Source: an uncultured Comamonas sp. (GTDB lineage Bacteria; Pseudomonadota; Gammaproteobacteria; Burkholderiales; Burkholderiaceae_C). From it: 64,000 bases of DNA. Position numbers and translations under genes: made by a program. The stretch's first letter is position 1; each line of letters begins with the position of its first letter. This document shows positions 9,880-18,539 of the stretch, one piece after another. The notes below the pieces were generated by a model. That model made no database searches. It was given only the letters and a program-made list of their open reading frames with translations, and had not been told where the DNA came from. The stretch lies in NCBI GenBank assembly GCA_902175065.1, contig CABIIJ010000011.1, positions 33,106-97,105 on the forward strand, given 5' to 3'.

Positions 9880-11145
9880 TCATCCCGCCTTCCGCCGCAT
9901 CCAGTGACGGTAGCGCCGGTTCTTCAGGCGGTTTTCCCACTGCTGTTCCAGCAACGCCAGGCCAGGGTGTACCTGCGGATTGGCGGCCCGCCCCAGGCTC
10001 AGGCGATGCAGCTGGTGCTTGACCATCGCCATATACGCCACCGAGGCCAGCACCTTGTTCTTGAACGTGATGGGCCGCAGCGCAGGCGCCAGCGTGGACG
10101 CAGCAGCCGGGTCGCTGCACCACACCAAGGGCAAACGCGGCTCGACGGCCAGCGCAGTCGCCATGCCCACCAGGGCAATGCCGCTGTTCACCACCTGCGC
10201 AGCCACCGGATAGCGGCGGATGCCGCCCGTCACCATCAGCGGCATCTGCGCCACGGCGGCGATGTCCTGGGCAAATTCCAGAAAGTAGGCTTCGCGTGCC
10301 AGCGTGCGCCCGTCGCGGGCCTGGCCGTGCATGGCGGGCGCTTCGTAGCTGCCGCCGGACAGCTCGACCACATCCACGCCCAGCGGGTTGAGCAGCGCCA
10401 CCACCTGCCGGGCATCGTCGGCGCTGAAGCCGCCACGCTGGAAGTCCGCCGAATTGAGCTTGACGGCCACTGCAAAACCCGGCTGCACGGCAGAGCGCAC
10501 GCCCTGCACGATCTCCACCAGCAGCCGCGCCCGGTTGGCCAGCGTGCCGCCCCAGGCATCCCGGCGCCGGTTGGTCAGGGGCGACAGAAACTGACTGAGC
10601 AGATAGCCATGCGCAGCGTGAATCTGCACCCCGGTAAAGCCGAACTTTTCCGCCAGCAACGCCGAACGGATGAAACGCTCCTTCACCGCCTGGATATCCG
10701 CCTCGGCCATCTCCCGGGGCAGGGCGAATCGTTTGGAGAAACTGCCCAGCTCCAGCGCCACTGCCGAAGGCGCCCAGGTTTCCTGCCCCAGCCCCGCCGG
10801 CATCTGCCGCCCCGGGTGGTTGAGCTGCACCCACGCCTGCGCCCCCTGCGAACGTGCGGCCTGTGCCCAGGCGGCAAAACGCTCGCCAAACGCCTCGGAC
10901 TCCAGCACCACCCCGCCCGGCCCGGTCATGGCACGGCGATCGACCATCACGTTGCCGGTAATCAGGAGGCCCGCGCCGCCCTCCGCCCAGGTGCGGTACA
11001 GCCGGATCAGCGCCGCCGAAGGCGCATGGTCGGCATCCGCCATGTTTTCCTCCATCGCTGCCTTGGCGATGCGGTTGGGAACAATGGCCCCGTTGGGCAA
11101 GGTCAGCGGTGCAAAAAGGGGGGACGGTGCCAGGTCGTGCGCCAT
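9880..11145 (-). CDS. NADH:flavin oxidoreductase, old yellow enzyme family
   Basis: 421 aa FMN TIM-barrel protein. It has the class motifs NRIAKAAM, WVQLNHPGRQ, FTGVQIHAAHGYLLSQFLSP (active-site H-AHGYL), NRRRDAWGG and ELSGGSYE. OYE homologues reduce activated alkenes, nitro compounds or N-ethylmaleimide. The divergent MerR gene and the MerR-type promoter in between suggest induction by an electrophile or redox cycler. Monocistronic by position. Confidence 0.85.
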   Translation of the reverse strand: MAHDLAPSPLFAPLTLPNGAIVPNRIAKAAMEENMADADHAPSAALIRLYRTWAEGGAGLLITGNVMVDRRAMTGPGGVVLESEAFGERFAAWAQAARSQGAQAWVQLNHPGRQMPAGLGQETWAPSAVALELGSFSKRFALPREMAEADIQAVKERFIRSALLAEKFGFTGVQIHAAHGYLLSQFLSPLTNRRRDAWGGTLANRARLLVEIVQGVRSAVQPGFAVAVKLNSADFQRGGFSADDARQVVALLNPLGVDVVELSGGSYEAPAMHGQARDGRTLAREAYFLEFAQDIAAVAQMPLMVTGGIRRYPVAAQVVNSGIALVGMATALAVEPRLPLVWCSDPAAASTLAPALRPITFKNKVLASVAYMAMVKHQLHRLSLGRAANPQVHPGLALLEQQWENRLKNRRYRHWMRRKAG

Positions 11146-11174
11146 GCGGTACTCCAGAAAATTTACGATGGCCG

Positions 11175-11206
11175 GACGATAAGATTCAAGCGAACTTGAA
11201 GGTCAA
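11175..11206 (-). promoter_or_regulatory. MerR-type promoter of the OYE gene
   Basis: On the minus strand: -35 TTGACC (11201-11206), a 19-bp spacer, -10 TATCGT. The spacer contains the perfect inverted repeat TTCAAG-CGAA-CTTGAA (11185-11200). An over-long 19-20 bp spacer holding a dyad is the hallmark of MerR-activated promoters. Direction points to the OYE gene. Confidence 0.8.
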
Positions 11207-11280
11207 GCCATTTTTCGCACTTTTTATTTGCCAGCAGCCTGTTTGACCTTCCAGCGGCACACGCACACAGGAAACCCACC

Positions 11281-11712
11281 ATGAAAATCGGCGAACTCGC
11301 CCGGCGCAGCGGCCTGGCGGCCTCCACCATCCGCTTCTATGAATCGAAAGGGCTGCTCCGCATGGCCGACCGGCAGGCCAACGGCTACCGCGCCTACCCG
11401 CCGGAAGCCGTGGCCGTGCTGGCCATCATCGCCAGCGCCCAGCAGGCAGGCTTCACACTGGAAGAAATCAGGCACCTCCTGCCACAGGACATCACCCAGT
11501 GGCAACACGACGACCTGCTGGCCGCGCTACAGAAAAAGATAGCAGACATCGAAGCCCTCCAGGCCCGGCTGGCACAAAACAAGGCGCACCTGCAATCCCT
11601 GGTGCAGCAGATCACCACCAAACCCGCCACCATGACCTGCCAGGACAATGCCGTGCGGGTGATGGAACGCCTGGGCATCGGCACCCCGCAATGCACAGGC
11701 AACAGGACGTAA
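11281..11712 (+). CDS. MerR-family transcriptional regulator
   Basis: 143 aa. The winged-helix DNA-binding domain spans residues 1-70 (MKIGELARRSGLAASTIRFYESKGLL), followed by the dimerisation helix (about 80-115, QKKIADIEALQARLAQNKAHL). The short C-terminal tail has a single cysteine in TMTCQDN and another in TPQCTG, so a SoxR-type iron-sulfur cluster (four Cys) is not possible. Divergent from the OYE gene and most likely its activator. It resembles the MerR group whose members regulate oxidoreductases. Confidence 0.9.
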   Translation: MKIGELARRSGLAASTIRFYESKGLLRMADRQANGYRAYPPEAVAVLAIIASAQQAGFTLEEIRHLLPQDITQWQHDDLLAALQKKIADIEALQARLAQNKAHLQSLVQQITTKPATMTCQDNAVRVMERLGIGTPQCTGNRT

Positions 11713-11754
11713 TTCCATCTCCAGATCCAGACACGTTCCCAGGAACCCGGAAAA

Positions 11755-12525
11755 ATGCCCCATCCCGCGCCACACCACCACCGCAACTGGTTCGACCAAG
11801 GGGGCGCAGCCTACGCCCGCTTCCGCCCCGAATACCCGCCCGAGCTGGCCCGCTGGCTGGCGGCGCAAGCGCCCCATCATGGTCACGCCCTGGCGGTGGA
11901 CGTGGGCTGCGGCAACGGCCAGCTCACCGCCCAGTTGGCCGAACACTTCCAGCGGGTGCTCGGCCTCGACCCCAGCCGCGAGCAGCTCGCCCATGCCGCC
12001 GCCCACCCGCGCGTGGCCTATGCCTGCGCCCCGGCGGAAGCGCTGCCCGTGCCCACCGGCAGCGCCAGCCTGATCGCCGCCGCCCAGGCCGCACACTGGT
12101 TCGACCTGCCGCGCTTTTATGCCGAGGCCCGCCGCATCGGCCAAAGCGGCGCGGTGCTGGCCCTGATCGGCTACGGCGTGCTGCGGCTGGACGACGATGC
12201 GCTGCACGCACGCTTCCAGCATTTCTACACGCAGGAGATCGGCCCCTACTGGCCCGCCGAACGCAAGCTGGTGGACAGCGGCTATGCCGACCTGCCCTTC
12301 CCCTTCGCCGAGCAGGCCGCGCCCGCACTGGACATCCGCAAGCAGTGGGATTTGCCCGCGCTGCTGGGCTACATCGCCACCTGGTCGGCCGTGCGCCAGG
12401 CCCGCGAGGCCGGACGCGAAGACCTGCTGCAAAACTTTGCAACCGACCTTGCCGAACTATGGGGCGCCCCGGCCTGCCGCCGCGCCATCGTCTGGCCCAT
12501 CCATCTGCGCTGGAGCATTCTGTGA
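11755..12525 (+). CDS. Class I SAM-dependent methyltransferase
   Basis: 256 aa. SAM motif I AVDVGCGNGQLTAQL lies at about residues 41-55, the acidic residue of motif II in VLGLDPS, and AAQAAHWFDLPRFY is typical of the methyltransf_11 group close to Tam/UbiE-like proteins. The substrate is unknown. It follows merR by 42 bp and may be co-transcribed with it. Confidence 0.85.
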   Translation: MPHPAPHHHRNWFDQGGAAYARFRPEYPPELARWLAAQAPHHGHALAVDVGCGNGQLTAQLAEHFQRVLGLDPSREQLAHAAAHPRVAYACAPAEALPVPTGSASLIAAAQAAHWFDLPRFYAEARRIGQSGAVLALIGYGVLRLDDDALHARFQHFYTQEIGPYWPAERKLVDSGYADLPFPFAEQAAPALDIRKQWDLPALLGYIATWSAVRQAREAGREDLLQNFATDLAELWGAPACRRAIVWPIHLRWSIL

Positions 12526-12560
12526 ATCACACCATGCCCCGGTTGCCTCGGCTTCATCAA

Positions 12561-12650
12561 TAAAAATAGAGCTATTTCCGCCGGAAAACAAATAATCTCA
12601 AGCATAAAAATATCTGAAATCGTTTATTTATCAGCGGAACAAGCTCTTAA
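12561..12650. repeat. Family A palindromic repeat, intergenic
   Basis: AGAGCTATTTCCGC at one end and AGCGGAACAAGCTCT at the other, with ATCTGAAATCG in between. Long imperfect hairpin in the gap after the methyltransferase gene. Matches the copies at 20487, 25290, 32930, 41410 and 51730. Confidence 0.75.
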
Positions 12651-12657
12651 AAAAAGA

Positions 12658-12756
12658 AACACCGCCAGACCTTGCGGCCTGCGCGGTGTTCTTACGCAAC
12701 AAAAGCAAGCCAACGCTTACAGCACTTCAAACACCCCGGCTGCCCCCATGCCGTGC
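12658..12756 (-). pseudogene. Relic 3' end and terminator of a thiolase gene
   Basis: 12707-12740 is a 34-bp exact copy of 13730-13763, the last codons and stop of the intact thiolase gene. The adjoining hairpin 12658-12690 (AACACCGC/GCGGTGTT) corresponds to that gene's terminator at 13683-13718. Similarity fades beyond about 12756. Read on the minus strand it would encode the C-terminal end GVFEVL and stop. It is therefore a truncated second copy, left by a duplication or by recombination that brought in 12757-13680. Confidence 0.7.
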
Positions 12757-12791
12757 TCGCTAAATTCCTGCAAACACCCTCCGGTACCGAT

Positions 12792-13073
12792 TCATACTGC
12801 ATCCGTCGAATCATGATGCACTGCACGAATCACTTGATATCGCTGATCCACGCGCATCACAAACTCAGCAGGCGTAAGTTCCAAAGCTGCCGCTAACCGC
12901 CACAACACGCTGATGGTCGGCTGCTTTGCCGCAGACTCAATTAACGTCACAAACGGGCGGTCAATCTCTGCTGCACCAGCTACATCCTCCTGGGTGCGCC
13001 CAAGCTCACGCCGTCGCTCTTTCAGAGCAATCCCTAACGCTTGCAAAAGAAGTGCATTACGGCTCGGTCGCAT
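12792..13073 (-). CDS. Small XRE-family DNA-binding protein
   Basis: 93 aa from the ATG (MRPSRNALLLQAL); a GTG three codons upstream is also possible. A single HTH_3 domain fills residues 12-70 (LKERRRELGRTQEDVAGAAEIDRPFVTLIESAAKQPT). No partner toxin gene is adjacent, so it is an orphan regulator of the SinR/HipB/C.BclI size class. It is located between the two thiolase 3' ends, in a segment with more A+T than its neighbours, which points to acquisition. Confidence 0.7.
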   Translation of the reverse strand: MRPSRNALLLQALGIALKERRRELGRTQEDVAGAAEIDRPFVTLIESAAKQPTISVLWRLAAALELTPAEFVMRVDQRYQVIRAVHHDSTDAV

Positions 13074-13201
13074 CGCCCGCACTATGTGTTTTTAGTTATC
13101 TAAAGACACGTGTCTATAGACAACAAAAAGCAGGCACAATCTACTCCCGGCATCGGCCATCCCATCCACAACTTCATCTAATGAGACCACTAGGAAGATC
13201 C

Positions 13202-13480
13202 ATGAAGACTTTTGCTATCCCCCTGCTACTTGCCCTCGCTTTGACCGCATGTGGAGGAGGAAAAATGGAAGGCTCTTATTACCAAGAGTCCTCTGAAGAA
13301 CCTACCTTGGTGCTGAAACCTAATGGAAAAGCCGTTTTCATGGGGATGATGGAGTACCCCTATGAAGTCGAAGGCAAAGATGTCAAGCTTCTGACCCCGG
13401 AAGGAACAGTCATCCTGGAAGGCAAGGAAGATGGATCGTTACTTTCAATGTTTGGAAAGTTGAAGAAGCGTCCATCCTAA
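13202..13480 (+). CDS. Small putative lipoprotein
   Basis: 92 aa. Signal peptide MKTFAIPLLLALALTAC ends in a lipobox (LTAC, Cys17), followed by GGGKMEGSYYQES and a beta-rich segment (LVLKPNGKAVFMGMMEYPYEVEGKDVKLLT) that repeats a strand-turn-strand pattern. AGGAAG is 6 nt upstream of the ATG. Function unknown; small envelope lipoproteins with this pattern occur widely. Codon usage is less GC-biased than the neighbours. Confidence 0.65.
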   Translation: MKTFAIPLLLALALTACGGGKMEGSYYQESSEEPTLVLKPNGKAVFMGMMEYPYEVEGKDVKLLTPEGTVILEGKEDGSLLSMFGKLKKRPS

Positions 13481-13577
13481 AAATTCAATACCAACTCAAG
13501 TTCTATTTTTCGCTCCTATATTCGTGCCTTCAAGCAGCGCTAAGGATGCTCTGCACGAATCAAACGGCAAGTGTGCG

Positions 13578-13632
13578 CAGCGGATCGGGATGGGCTGCAA
13601 GGCGCAAACGCAGCAGACCACCCGAGACCGCT
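13578..13632. repeat. Family B element, short copy
   Basis: Minus-strand reading gives GGTCTGC, TTTGCGCC and GCAGCCCATCCCGATCCGC in the same order as 80-155, but lacks the inner CGCCATAGC palindrome. Intergenic between the lipoprotein and thiolase genes. Confidence 0.6.
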
Positions 13633-13677
13633 GGTGCACACGGCTCGGTGATTGAGACAGAAGATCCCTAAAAGCGA

Positions 13678-13718
13678 TAAAAAAACACCGCCTGAACTTT
13701 TCAGTCCAGACGGTGTTT
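13678..13718 (-). terminator. Intrinsic terminator of the thiolase operon
   Basis: AAACACCG/CGGTGTTT stem with a T run on the minus strand, 22 bp past the thiolase stop. Confidence 0.8.
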
Positions 13719-13739
13719 CACGTAAAGAGAAGCCAACGC

Positions 13740-14915
13740 TTACAGCACTTCAAACACCCCGGCAGCGCCCATGCCACCGCCGATGCACATGGTGACGCAC
13801 ACGCGCTTGGCGCCCCGGCGCTTGCCTTCGATCAGGGCGTGGCCGGTCAGGCGCTGGCCGCTGACGCCGTAGGGGTGGCCCAGGGCAATGGCACCGCCAT
13901 TGACGTTCAGGCGCTCATCGGGGATGCCCAGCTTGTCGCGGCAATAGAGCACCTGCACGGCGAAGGCTTCGTTCAGCTCCCACAGATCGATGTCCTGCAC
14001 GGTCAGGCCCAGTTTTTTCAGCACCTTGGGCACGGCAAAGACGGGGCCGATGCCCATCTCGTCCGGCTCGCAACCGGCCACGGCAAAGCCCAGGAAGCGG
14101 CCCAGGGGTTGCAGGCCGTTGCGGGCGGCGAAGTCCTCGCTCACCACCACGCAGGCACCGGCACCGTCGCTGAACTGGCTGGCATTGCCTGCCGTGATCA
14201 GGCCACCGGGGATGGCGCTTTTCAGGCCGCTGACGGCTTGCACTGTGGTGCCTTCGCGCGTGCCCTCGTCCCTGGCCACGGTCACTTCCTTGGTGATCAG
14301 GCCCAGCTGCTTGTCGGCAATCCCGGCGGTGACGGTGATGGGGGCGATTTCGGCATCGAACAGCCCGGCGGCCTGGGCCGCGCAGGCCTTCTGCTGGCTG
14401 GCAGCGCCATAGGCGTCCATCGCATCGCGGCCAATGCCGTAGCGTTGGGCGACGTTCTCTGCCGTTTGCAGCATGTTCCAGTAGATTTCCGGCTTGGTGG
14501 CGGCCAGGGCCGGGTCTTGCGCCATGTGCATGTTCACTTCCTGCTGCACGCAGGAGATGCTTTCCACGCCGCCGGCGACCAGCACGTCGTTTTCCCCGGC
14601 GATGATGCGCTGCGCGGCCAGGGCGATGGATTGCAGGCCGGAGGAGCAGAAGCGGTTGATGGTCAGGCCCGAGGCCGTGACGGGCAGGCCCGCCTGGATG
14701 GCGATCAGCCGCGCCACGTTGGCGCCGGTGGTGCCTTCGGGCAGGGCGCAGCCCATGATGACATCTTCGACCAAAGCCGCGTCGATGCCGGCACGCTGCA
14801 CGGCATGGCGCACGGCATGGCCGCCCAGGGTGGGGCCATAGGTCATGTTGAAAGCGCCCTTCCAGCTCTTGGCAAGCGGGGTGCGGGCGGTGGAGACGAT
14901 TACTGCGGAAGTCAT
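13740..14915 (-). CDS. Acetyl-CoA C-acyltransferase (thiolase)
   Basis: 391 aa. Degradative thiolase that cleaves 3-ketoacyl-CoA with CoA. Nucleophile C90 lies in [18 protein letters not shown] provides the active-site His, and the second Cys is in [11 protein letters not shown]. It is 27 bp downstream of the multifunctional hydratase/dehydrogenase gene, so the pair forms a beta-oxidation operon like fadBA. Confidence 0.92.
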   Translation of the reverse strand: MTSAVIVSTARTPLAKSWKGAFNMTYGPTLGGHAVRHAVQRAGIDAALVEDVIMGCALPEGTTGANVARLIAIQAGLPVTASGLTINRFCSSGLQSIALAAQRIIAGENDVLVAGGVESISCVQQEVNMHMAQDPALAATKPEIYWNMLQTAENVAQRYGIGRDAMDAYGAASQQKACAAQAAGLFDAEIAPITVTAGIADKQLGLITKEVTVARDEGTREGTTVQAVSGLKSAIPGGLITAGNASQFSDGAGACVVVSEDFAARNGLQPLGRFLGFAVAGCEPDEMGIGPVFAVPKVLKKLGLTVQDIDLWELNEAFAVQVLYCRDKLGIPDERLNVNGGAIALGHPYGVSGQRLTGHALIEGKRRGAKRVCVTMCIGGGMGAAGVFEVL

Positions 14916-14942
14916 AGCACTATTCCCTTCAATACGTTGCGA

Positions 14943-17039
14943 TCAGAACTGCTTGCCTTCGGCCACCAGGCGCTGCAAAAGCGGCGCGGGCTGCCAGAAA
15001 GCGGCATCGTCGTGGGGGTTTTGGGCAAAGCGCTGCATGGCGGCCACGACGTTGAACAGGCCGACCTCGTTGGCATGGCACAGCGGCCCGCCACGATGCA
15101 CCGGGAAGCCGTAGCCGAAGATGTAGACCACGTCGATGTCGCTGGCCTTGGTGGCAATGCCTTCTTCCAGGATGTGTGCGGCCTCGTTCACCAGGCTGAA
15201 CACCAGGCGCTGGACGATTTCCTCGTCCGCAATCTTGCGCGGCGTGATGCCCTGGGCCTGGCGGTTGGCGGCGATCATGGCCACCACGTCGGCGTTGGGG
15301 ATGGCGTTGCGCTTGCCCGGCAGGTAGTCGTACCAGCCCGCGCCGGTTTTCTGGCCGAAACGGCCCTGCTCGCACAGCAGGTCGGCGGTCTTGCTGTATT
15401 TGATGTCCGGGCGCTCCACGGCACGGCGCTTGCGGATGGCCCAGCCGATGTCGTTGCCCGCCAGGTCGCTCATGCGGAACGGCCCCATGGCAAAGCCGAA
15501 TTTTTCGGCCGCCTTGTCGACCTGTTCGGGCGTGCAGCCTTCGTCCAGCAGAAAACCGGCCTGCTGGCTGTAGCGCTCGATCATGCGGTTGCCGATGAAG
15601 CCGTCGCACACGCCCGAAAGCACCGCTGTCTTGCGGATTTTTTTCGCCACGGCCATGACGGTGGCCAGCACGTCCTTGGCGGTTTTCGCGCCGCGCACCA
15701 CTTCCAGCAGCTTCATGATGTTGGCCGGGCTGAAGAAGTGCAGGCCCACCACGTCCTGCGGGCGCTGGGTGAAGGCGGCGATCTGGTTCAGGTCCAGCGT
15801 GGAGGTGTTGCTGGCCAGGATGGCGCCGGGCTTGGCCACGGCATCCAGTTGCGTGAACACGGCCTGCTTGACGCCCATGTCCTCGAACACGGCTTCGATG
15901 ATCAGGTCGGCATCCTTCAGGTCGGCATAGTCCAGCGTGGTGGAGAGCAGGGCCATGCGCTGCTCGTACTTGTCCTGCTTGAGCTTTTTCTTGGCCACCT
16001 GCCCTTCGTAGTTCTTGCGGATGGTGGCAACGCCGCGCTCCAGCGCTTCCTGCTTCGTTTCCAGGAGCTTGACCGGCACGCCAGCATTCAAGAAGTTCAT
16101 GGCAATGCCGCCACCCATCGTGCCTGCACCGATGACAGCTACGCTTTCAATAGTACGCAAGGGGGTGTCGGCAGGTACGTCCGGAATCTTGCTGGCGGCC
16201 CGCTCGGCAAAGAACAGGTGGCGCAACGCCCGCGATTCGGGGGTGAACATCAGTTGCAGGAACAGGTCGCGCTCGGTGGCCAGGCCGTCGGCGATTTTTT
16301 TCCGGGTGGCCGCTTCCACCGCATCCACGCACTTGGCCGGGGCGGGGAAGTTTTTCGCCATGCCCTTGACCATGTTGCGGGCAAACTGAAAATAGGCATC
16401 ACCCTGCGGGTGCCGGGCACGCAGGTCACGCACCAGGGGCAGCGGACGGGTGCCAGCCACGCTGCGGGCCAGGGCCAGCGCTTCTTCTCCCAGGCTGGCG
16501 GCACTGGCCGCCAGTCGGGTGATGAGCTTTTGCCCCGGCACCTGGGCCAGCAGGGCAGCAGGCACCGGCTCGCCGCTGACGATCATGTTCAGCGCCGGCT
16601 CCACCCCCAGGGCACGCGGCAGGCGCTGCGTGCCGCCTGCGCCGGGCAGCAGGCCCAGCTTCACTTCGGGCAGGCCCAGCTTGCAATCGGGGGCGGCAAT
16701 GCGGTAGTGGCAGGCCAGCGACAGCTCCAGCCCGCCGCCCATGCAGACGCTGTGCAGCGCCGCCACCACGGGCTTGCTGCAGGCTTCCACCATGGCAATC
16801 AGGGTGTGCAGGTTGGGTTCGGCAAACGCGGCATCCTGGCCGAACTCGGTAATGTCGGCACCACCGGAAAACGCCTTGCCCGCGCCGGTCAGCACGATCG
16901 CCTGCACCTGAACATCGTCCTGGGCGCGTTGCAGGCCAGCGGCCAGCGCCTGGCGCATGGCCAGCCCCAGGCTGTTGACAGGGGGCAGATCAAGGGTCAG
17001 CACAGCCACATCGGTGTGGACTTGGTAATGAACCGTCAT
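14943..17039 (-). CDS. Enoyl-CoA hydratase / 3-hydroxyacyl-CoA dehydrogenase fusion (FadB/FadJ-like)
   Basis: 698 aa from ATG at 17039 (AAGGAG 7 nt upstream; the GTG one codon earlier is less likely). The N-terminal crotonase domain (1-190) has [24 protein letters not shown] and [19 protein letters not shown]. The NAD-binding domain starts near residue 297 ([18 protein letters not shown]), followed by dehydrogenase helical domains ([22 protein letters not shown]). It carries out two successive steps of beta-oxidation, feeding the thiolase next door. Shorter than E. coli FadB (about 730 aa). Confidence 0.93.
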   Translation of the reverse strand: MTVHYQVHTDVAVLTLDLPPVNSLGLAMRQALAAGLQRAQDDVQVQAIVLTGAGKAFSGGADITEFGQDAAFAEPNLHTLIAMVEACSKPVVAALHSVCMGGGLELSLACHYRIAAPDCKLGLPEVKLGLLPGAGGTQRLPRALGVEPALNMIVSGEPVPAALLAQVPGQKLITRLAASAASLGEEALALARSVAGTRPLPLVRDLRARHPQGDAYFQFARNMVKGMAKNFPAPAKCVDAVEAATRKKIADGLATERDLFLQLMFTPESRALRHLFFAERAASKIPDVPADTPLRTIESVAVIGAGTMGGGIAMNFLNAGVPVKLLETKQEALERGVATIRKNYEGQVAKKKLKQDKYEQRMALLSTTLDYADLKDADLIIEAVFEDMGVKQAVFTQLDAVAKPGAILASNTSTLDLNQIAAFTQRPQDVVGLHFFSPANIMKLLEVVRGAKTAKDVLATVMAVAKKIRKTAVLSGVCDGFIGNRMIERYSQQAGFLLDEGCTPEQVDKAAEKFGFAMGPFRMSDLAGNDIGWAIRKRRAVERPDIKYSKTADLLCEQGRFGQKTGAGWYDYLPGKRNAIPNADVVAMIAANRQAQGITPRKIADEEIVQRLVFSLVNEAAHILEEGIATKASDIDVVYIFGYGFPVHRGGPLCHANEVGLFNVVAAMQRFAQNPHDDAAFWQPAPLLQRLVAEGKQF

Positions 17040-17065
17040 CACAGGTCTCCTTGGATAGATAAGAA

Positions 17066-17081
17066 TAGAACGAACGTTCTA
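17066..17081. promoter_or_regulatory. TetR-type operator upstream of the beta-oxidation operon
   Basis: TAGAACG-AA-CGTTCTA, a 7-bp perfect dyad, 27 bp upstream of the start codon. Operators of this AGAACG..CGTTCT form are bound by TetR-type fatty-acid regulators in proteobacteria. No tetR gene is in this window, so the regulator acts in trans. Confidence 0.7.
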
Positions 17082-17259
17082 AAAATCACATTCTAGGGAA
17101 GGCCAGCCGCTGCGTTTTGTCCCATCGGGGACATGGCTGGAGCCAATTCCCCCAGGCACTGTTGGATTGCAGACAAACTTGCGGGAAATCCCAGGGAAAA
17201 AACCTGGGGCAAGGGTTGAACAATGCCCCCTTTGTGTTTTCTTTTTCGAGAGTTTGCCC

Positions 17260-18378
17260 ATGCAACGCACCACTTTCCTTCGCGCCAGCATCGCCCTGGC
17301 CGCCGCCAGCCTGATGGGTGCCGCCAGCGCCGCCCCCGATCCCATCCTGATCGGCGTGCCCGCGCCCATGACCGGGCCGAACACGCAGTACGGCGATGAA
17401 CTCAAAGCCGGGGTGCTGACCGCCATCGAAACCCTCAACGCCGCTGGCGGCATGAATGGCCGCCCCTACGAGGCCGTGCTGATCGACGATGCCTGCGAAC
17501 CCAAGCAGGCCGTGCAGGCGGCCAACCGCGTGCTCAACTCCGGCGCGAAATTCGCCGTGGCCCACGTCTGCTCGGGCGTGACCGTGCCCGCCGCCCGCAT
17601 CTACGAGGACGAGGGCATCGTCGCCATCACCCCCGGCGCCACCGCCCCGCAGGTGACGGACAACCTCCGGGGCCACCACTTCTTCCGCACCATTGGCCGC
17701 GACGACCAGCAAGGCCCGTTTGCCGCCAGCTTCATCACCGCCCGGCTGAACCCCAAAACCGTGGTGGTGCTGCACGACAAGCAGACCTACGGCGCGGGTG
17801 TGGCCCAGCACGTCAAGGCATCGCTGGAAAAACTGGGCACCCCCGTGGCCCTGTACGACGGCATCAACGCGGGCGATAGCGACTACTCCGCCGTCATCAC
17901 CAGGCTCAAGACCCTCAAGCCCGACGTGGTGTTCTTCGGCGGCTATCCCCCGGAAATGGGCCTGCTGCTGCGCCAGGCCAGGGAGCAGGGGCTGCAAACC
18001 CGCTTCATGGGCGCGGAAGGCGCATTCAACCAGAGCCTGGTCGAGATCGCCGGCCCGGCGCTGGAAGGGATGATGTTCACCTACCCCGCCGACTTCAGCC
18101 AGCGCCCGGAAAACAAGGCTGTGGTGCAAGCCTTCGAGAAAGCCAAGCGCCCGGCCAACGGCGCTTACCAGATGCCCGCCTATGCCGCCATGCAGGTACT
18201 GCACAAGAGCCTGCAGGCCGTCGGCCCCGACCCGAAAAAAGTCGCCGACTACATGCACGCCAGCCGCTTTGACACCGTCATCGGCGCCGTCGCCTTCGAC
18301 ACCAAGGGCGACCTGAAAAACTTCGAGTTCGTCGTGTTCGAACTGTCCAAGGACGGCAGCCGCCGCCTGGTGCGTTAA
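17260..18378 (+). CDS. LivK-type branched-chain amino-acid binding protein, copy 1
   Basis: 372 aa. Start chosen at MQRTTFLRAS because it begins a clean signal peptide (ASIALAAASLMGAASA, cleavage near residue 25). Periplasmic binding-protein type 1 fold: DPILIGVPAPMTGPNTQYGDE, disulfide pair in DDACEPKQA and AHVCSG, TPGATAPQVTD. Presents a ligand (amino acid, amide or aromatic acid) to an ABC importer, whose permease and ATPase genes are absent here. Followed by a close paralogue of identical length. Confidence 0.88.
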   Translation: MQRTTFLRASIALAAASLMGAASAAPDPILIGVPAPMTGPNTQYGDELKAGVLTAIETLNAAGGMNGRPYEAVLIDDACEPKQAVQAANRVLNSGAKFAVAHVCSGVTVPAARIYEDEGIVAITPGATAPQVTDNLRGHHFFRTIGRDDQQGPFAASFITARLNPKTVVVLHDKQTYGAGVAQHVKASLEKLGTPVALYDGINAGDSDYSAVITRLKTLKPDVVFFGGYPPEMGLLLRQAREQGLQTRFMGAEGAFNQSLVEIAGPALEGMMFTYPADFSQRPENKAVVQAFEKAKRPANGAYQMPAYAAMQVLHKSLQAVGPDPKKVADYMHASRFDTVIGAVAFDTKGDLKNFEFVVFELSKDGSRRLVR

Positions 18379-18419
18379 GGTTAAGGGCTGTCGGCAAACC
18401 CCACAGCTACAGCCCTGTA

Positions 18420-18525
18420 TAGTCGGTAGCGTTGCAAATCCTCGCCGTGGCAGTGCCATGGCGAGGATTTACGCCTTGCATCCATCCCGATCCGCAACGT
18501 TGGCTTAAAACCTGCTCATAGACCT
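18420..18525. repeat. Family B element, third copy
   Basis: GTTGCAAATCCTCGCC followed by a palindrome (GTGGCA/TGCCATGGCGAGG) and CATCCCGATCCGC, ending in a weak match to the AACCTG..AGACC arm. It separates the two livK paralogues. Confidence 0.65.
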
Positions 18526-18539
18526 TAAAAAACGTGCCC

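Noticed and set aside
13713..17096. Very long plus-strand frame opposite the beta-oxidation genes
   Set aside because: Antisense of the thiolase and FadB-like genes, which have clear catalytic motifs; it results from codon bias.
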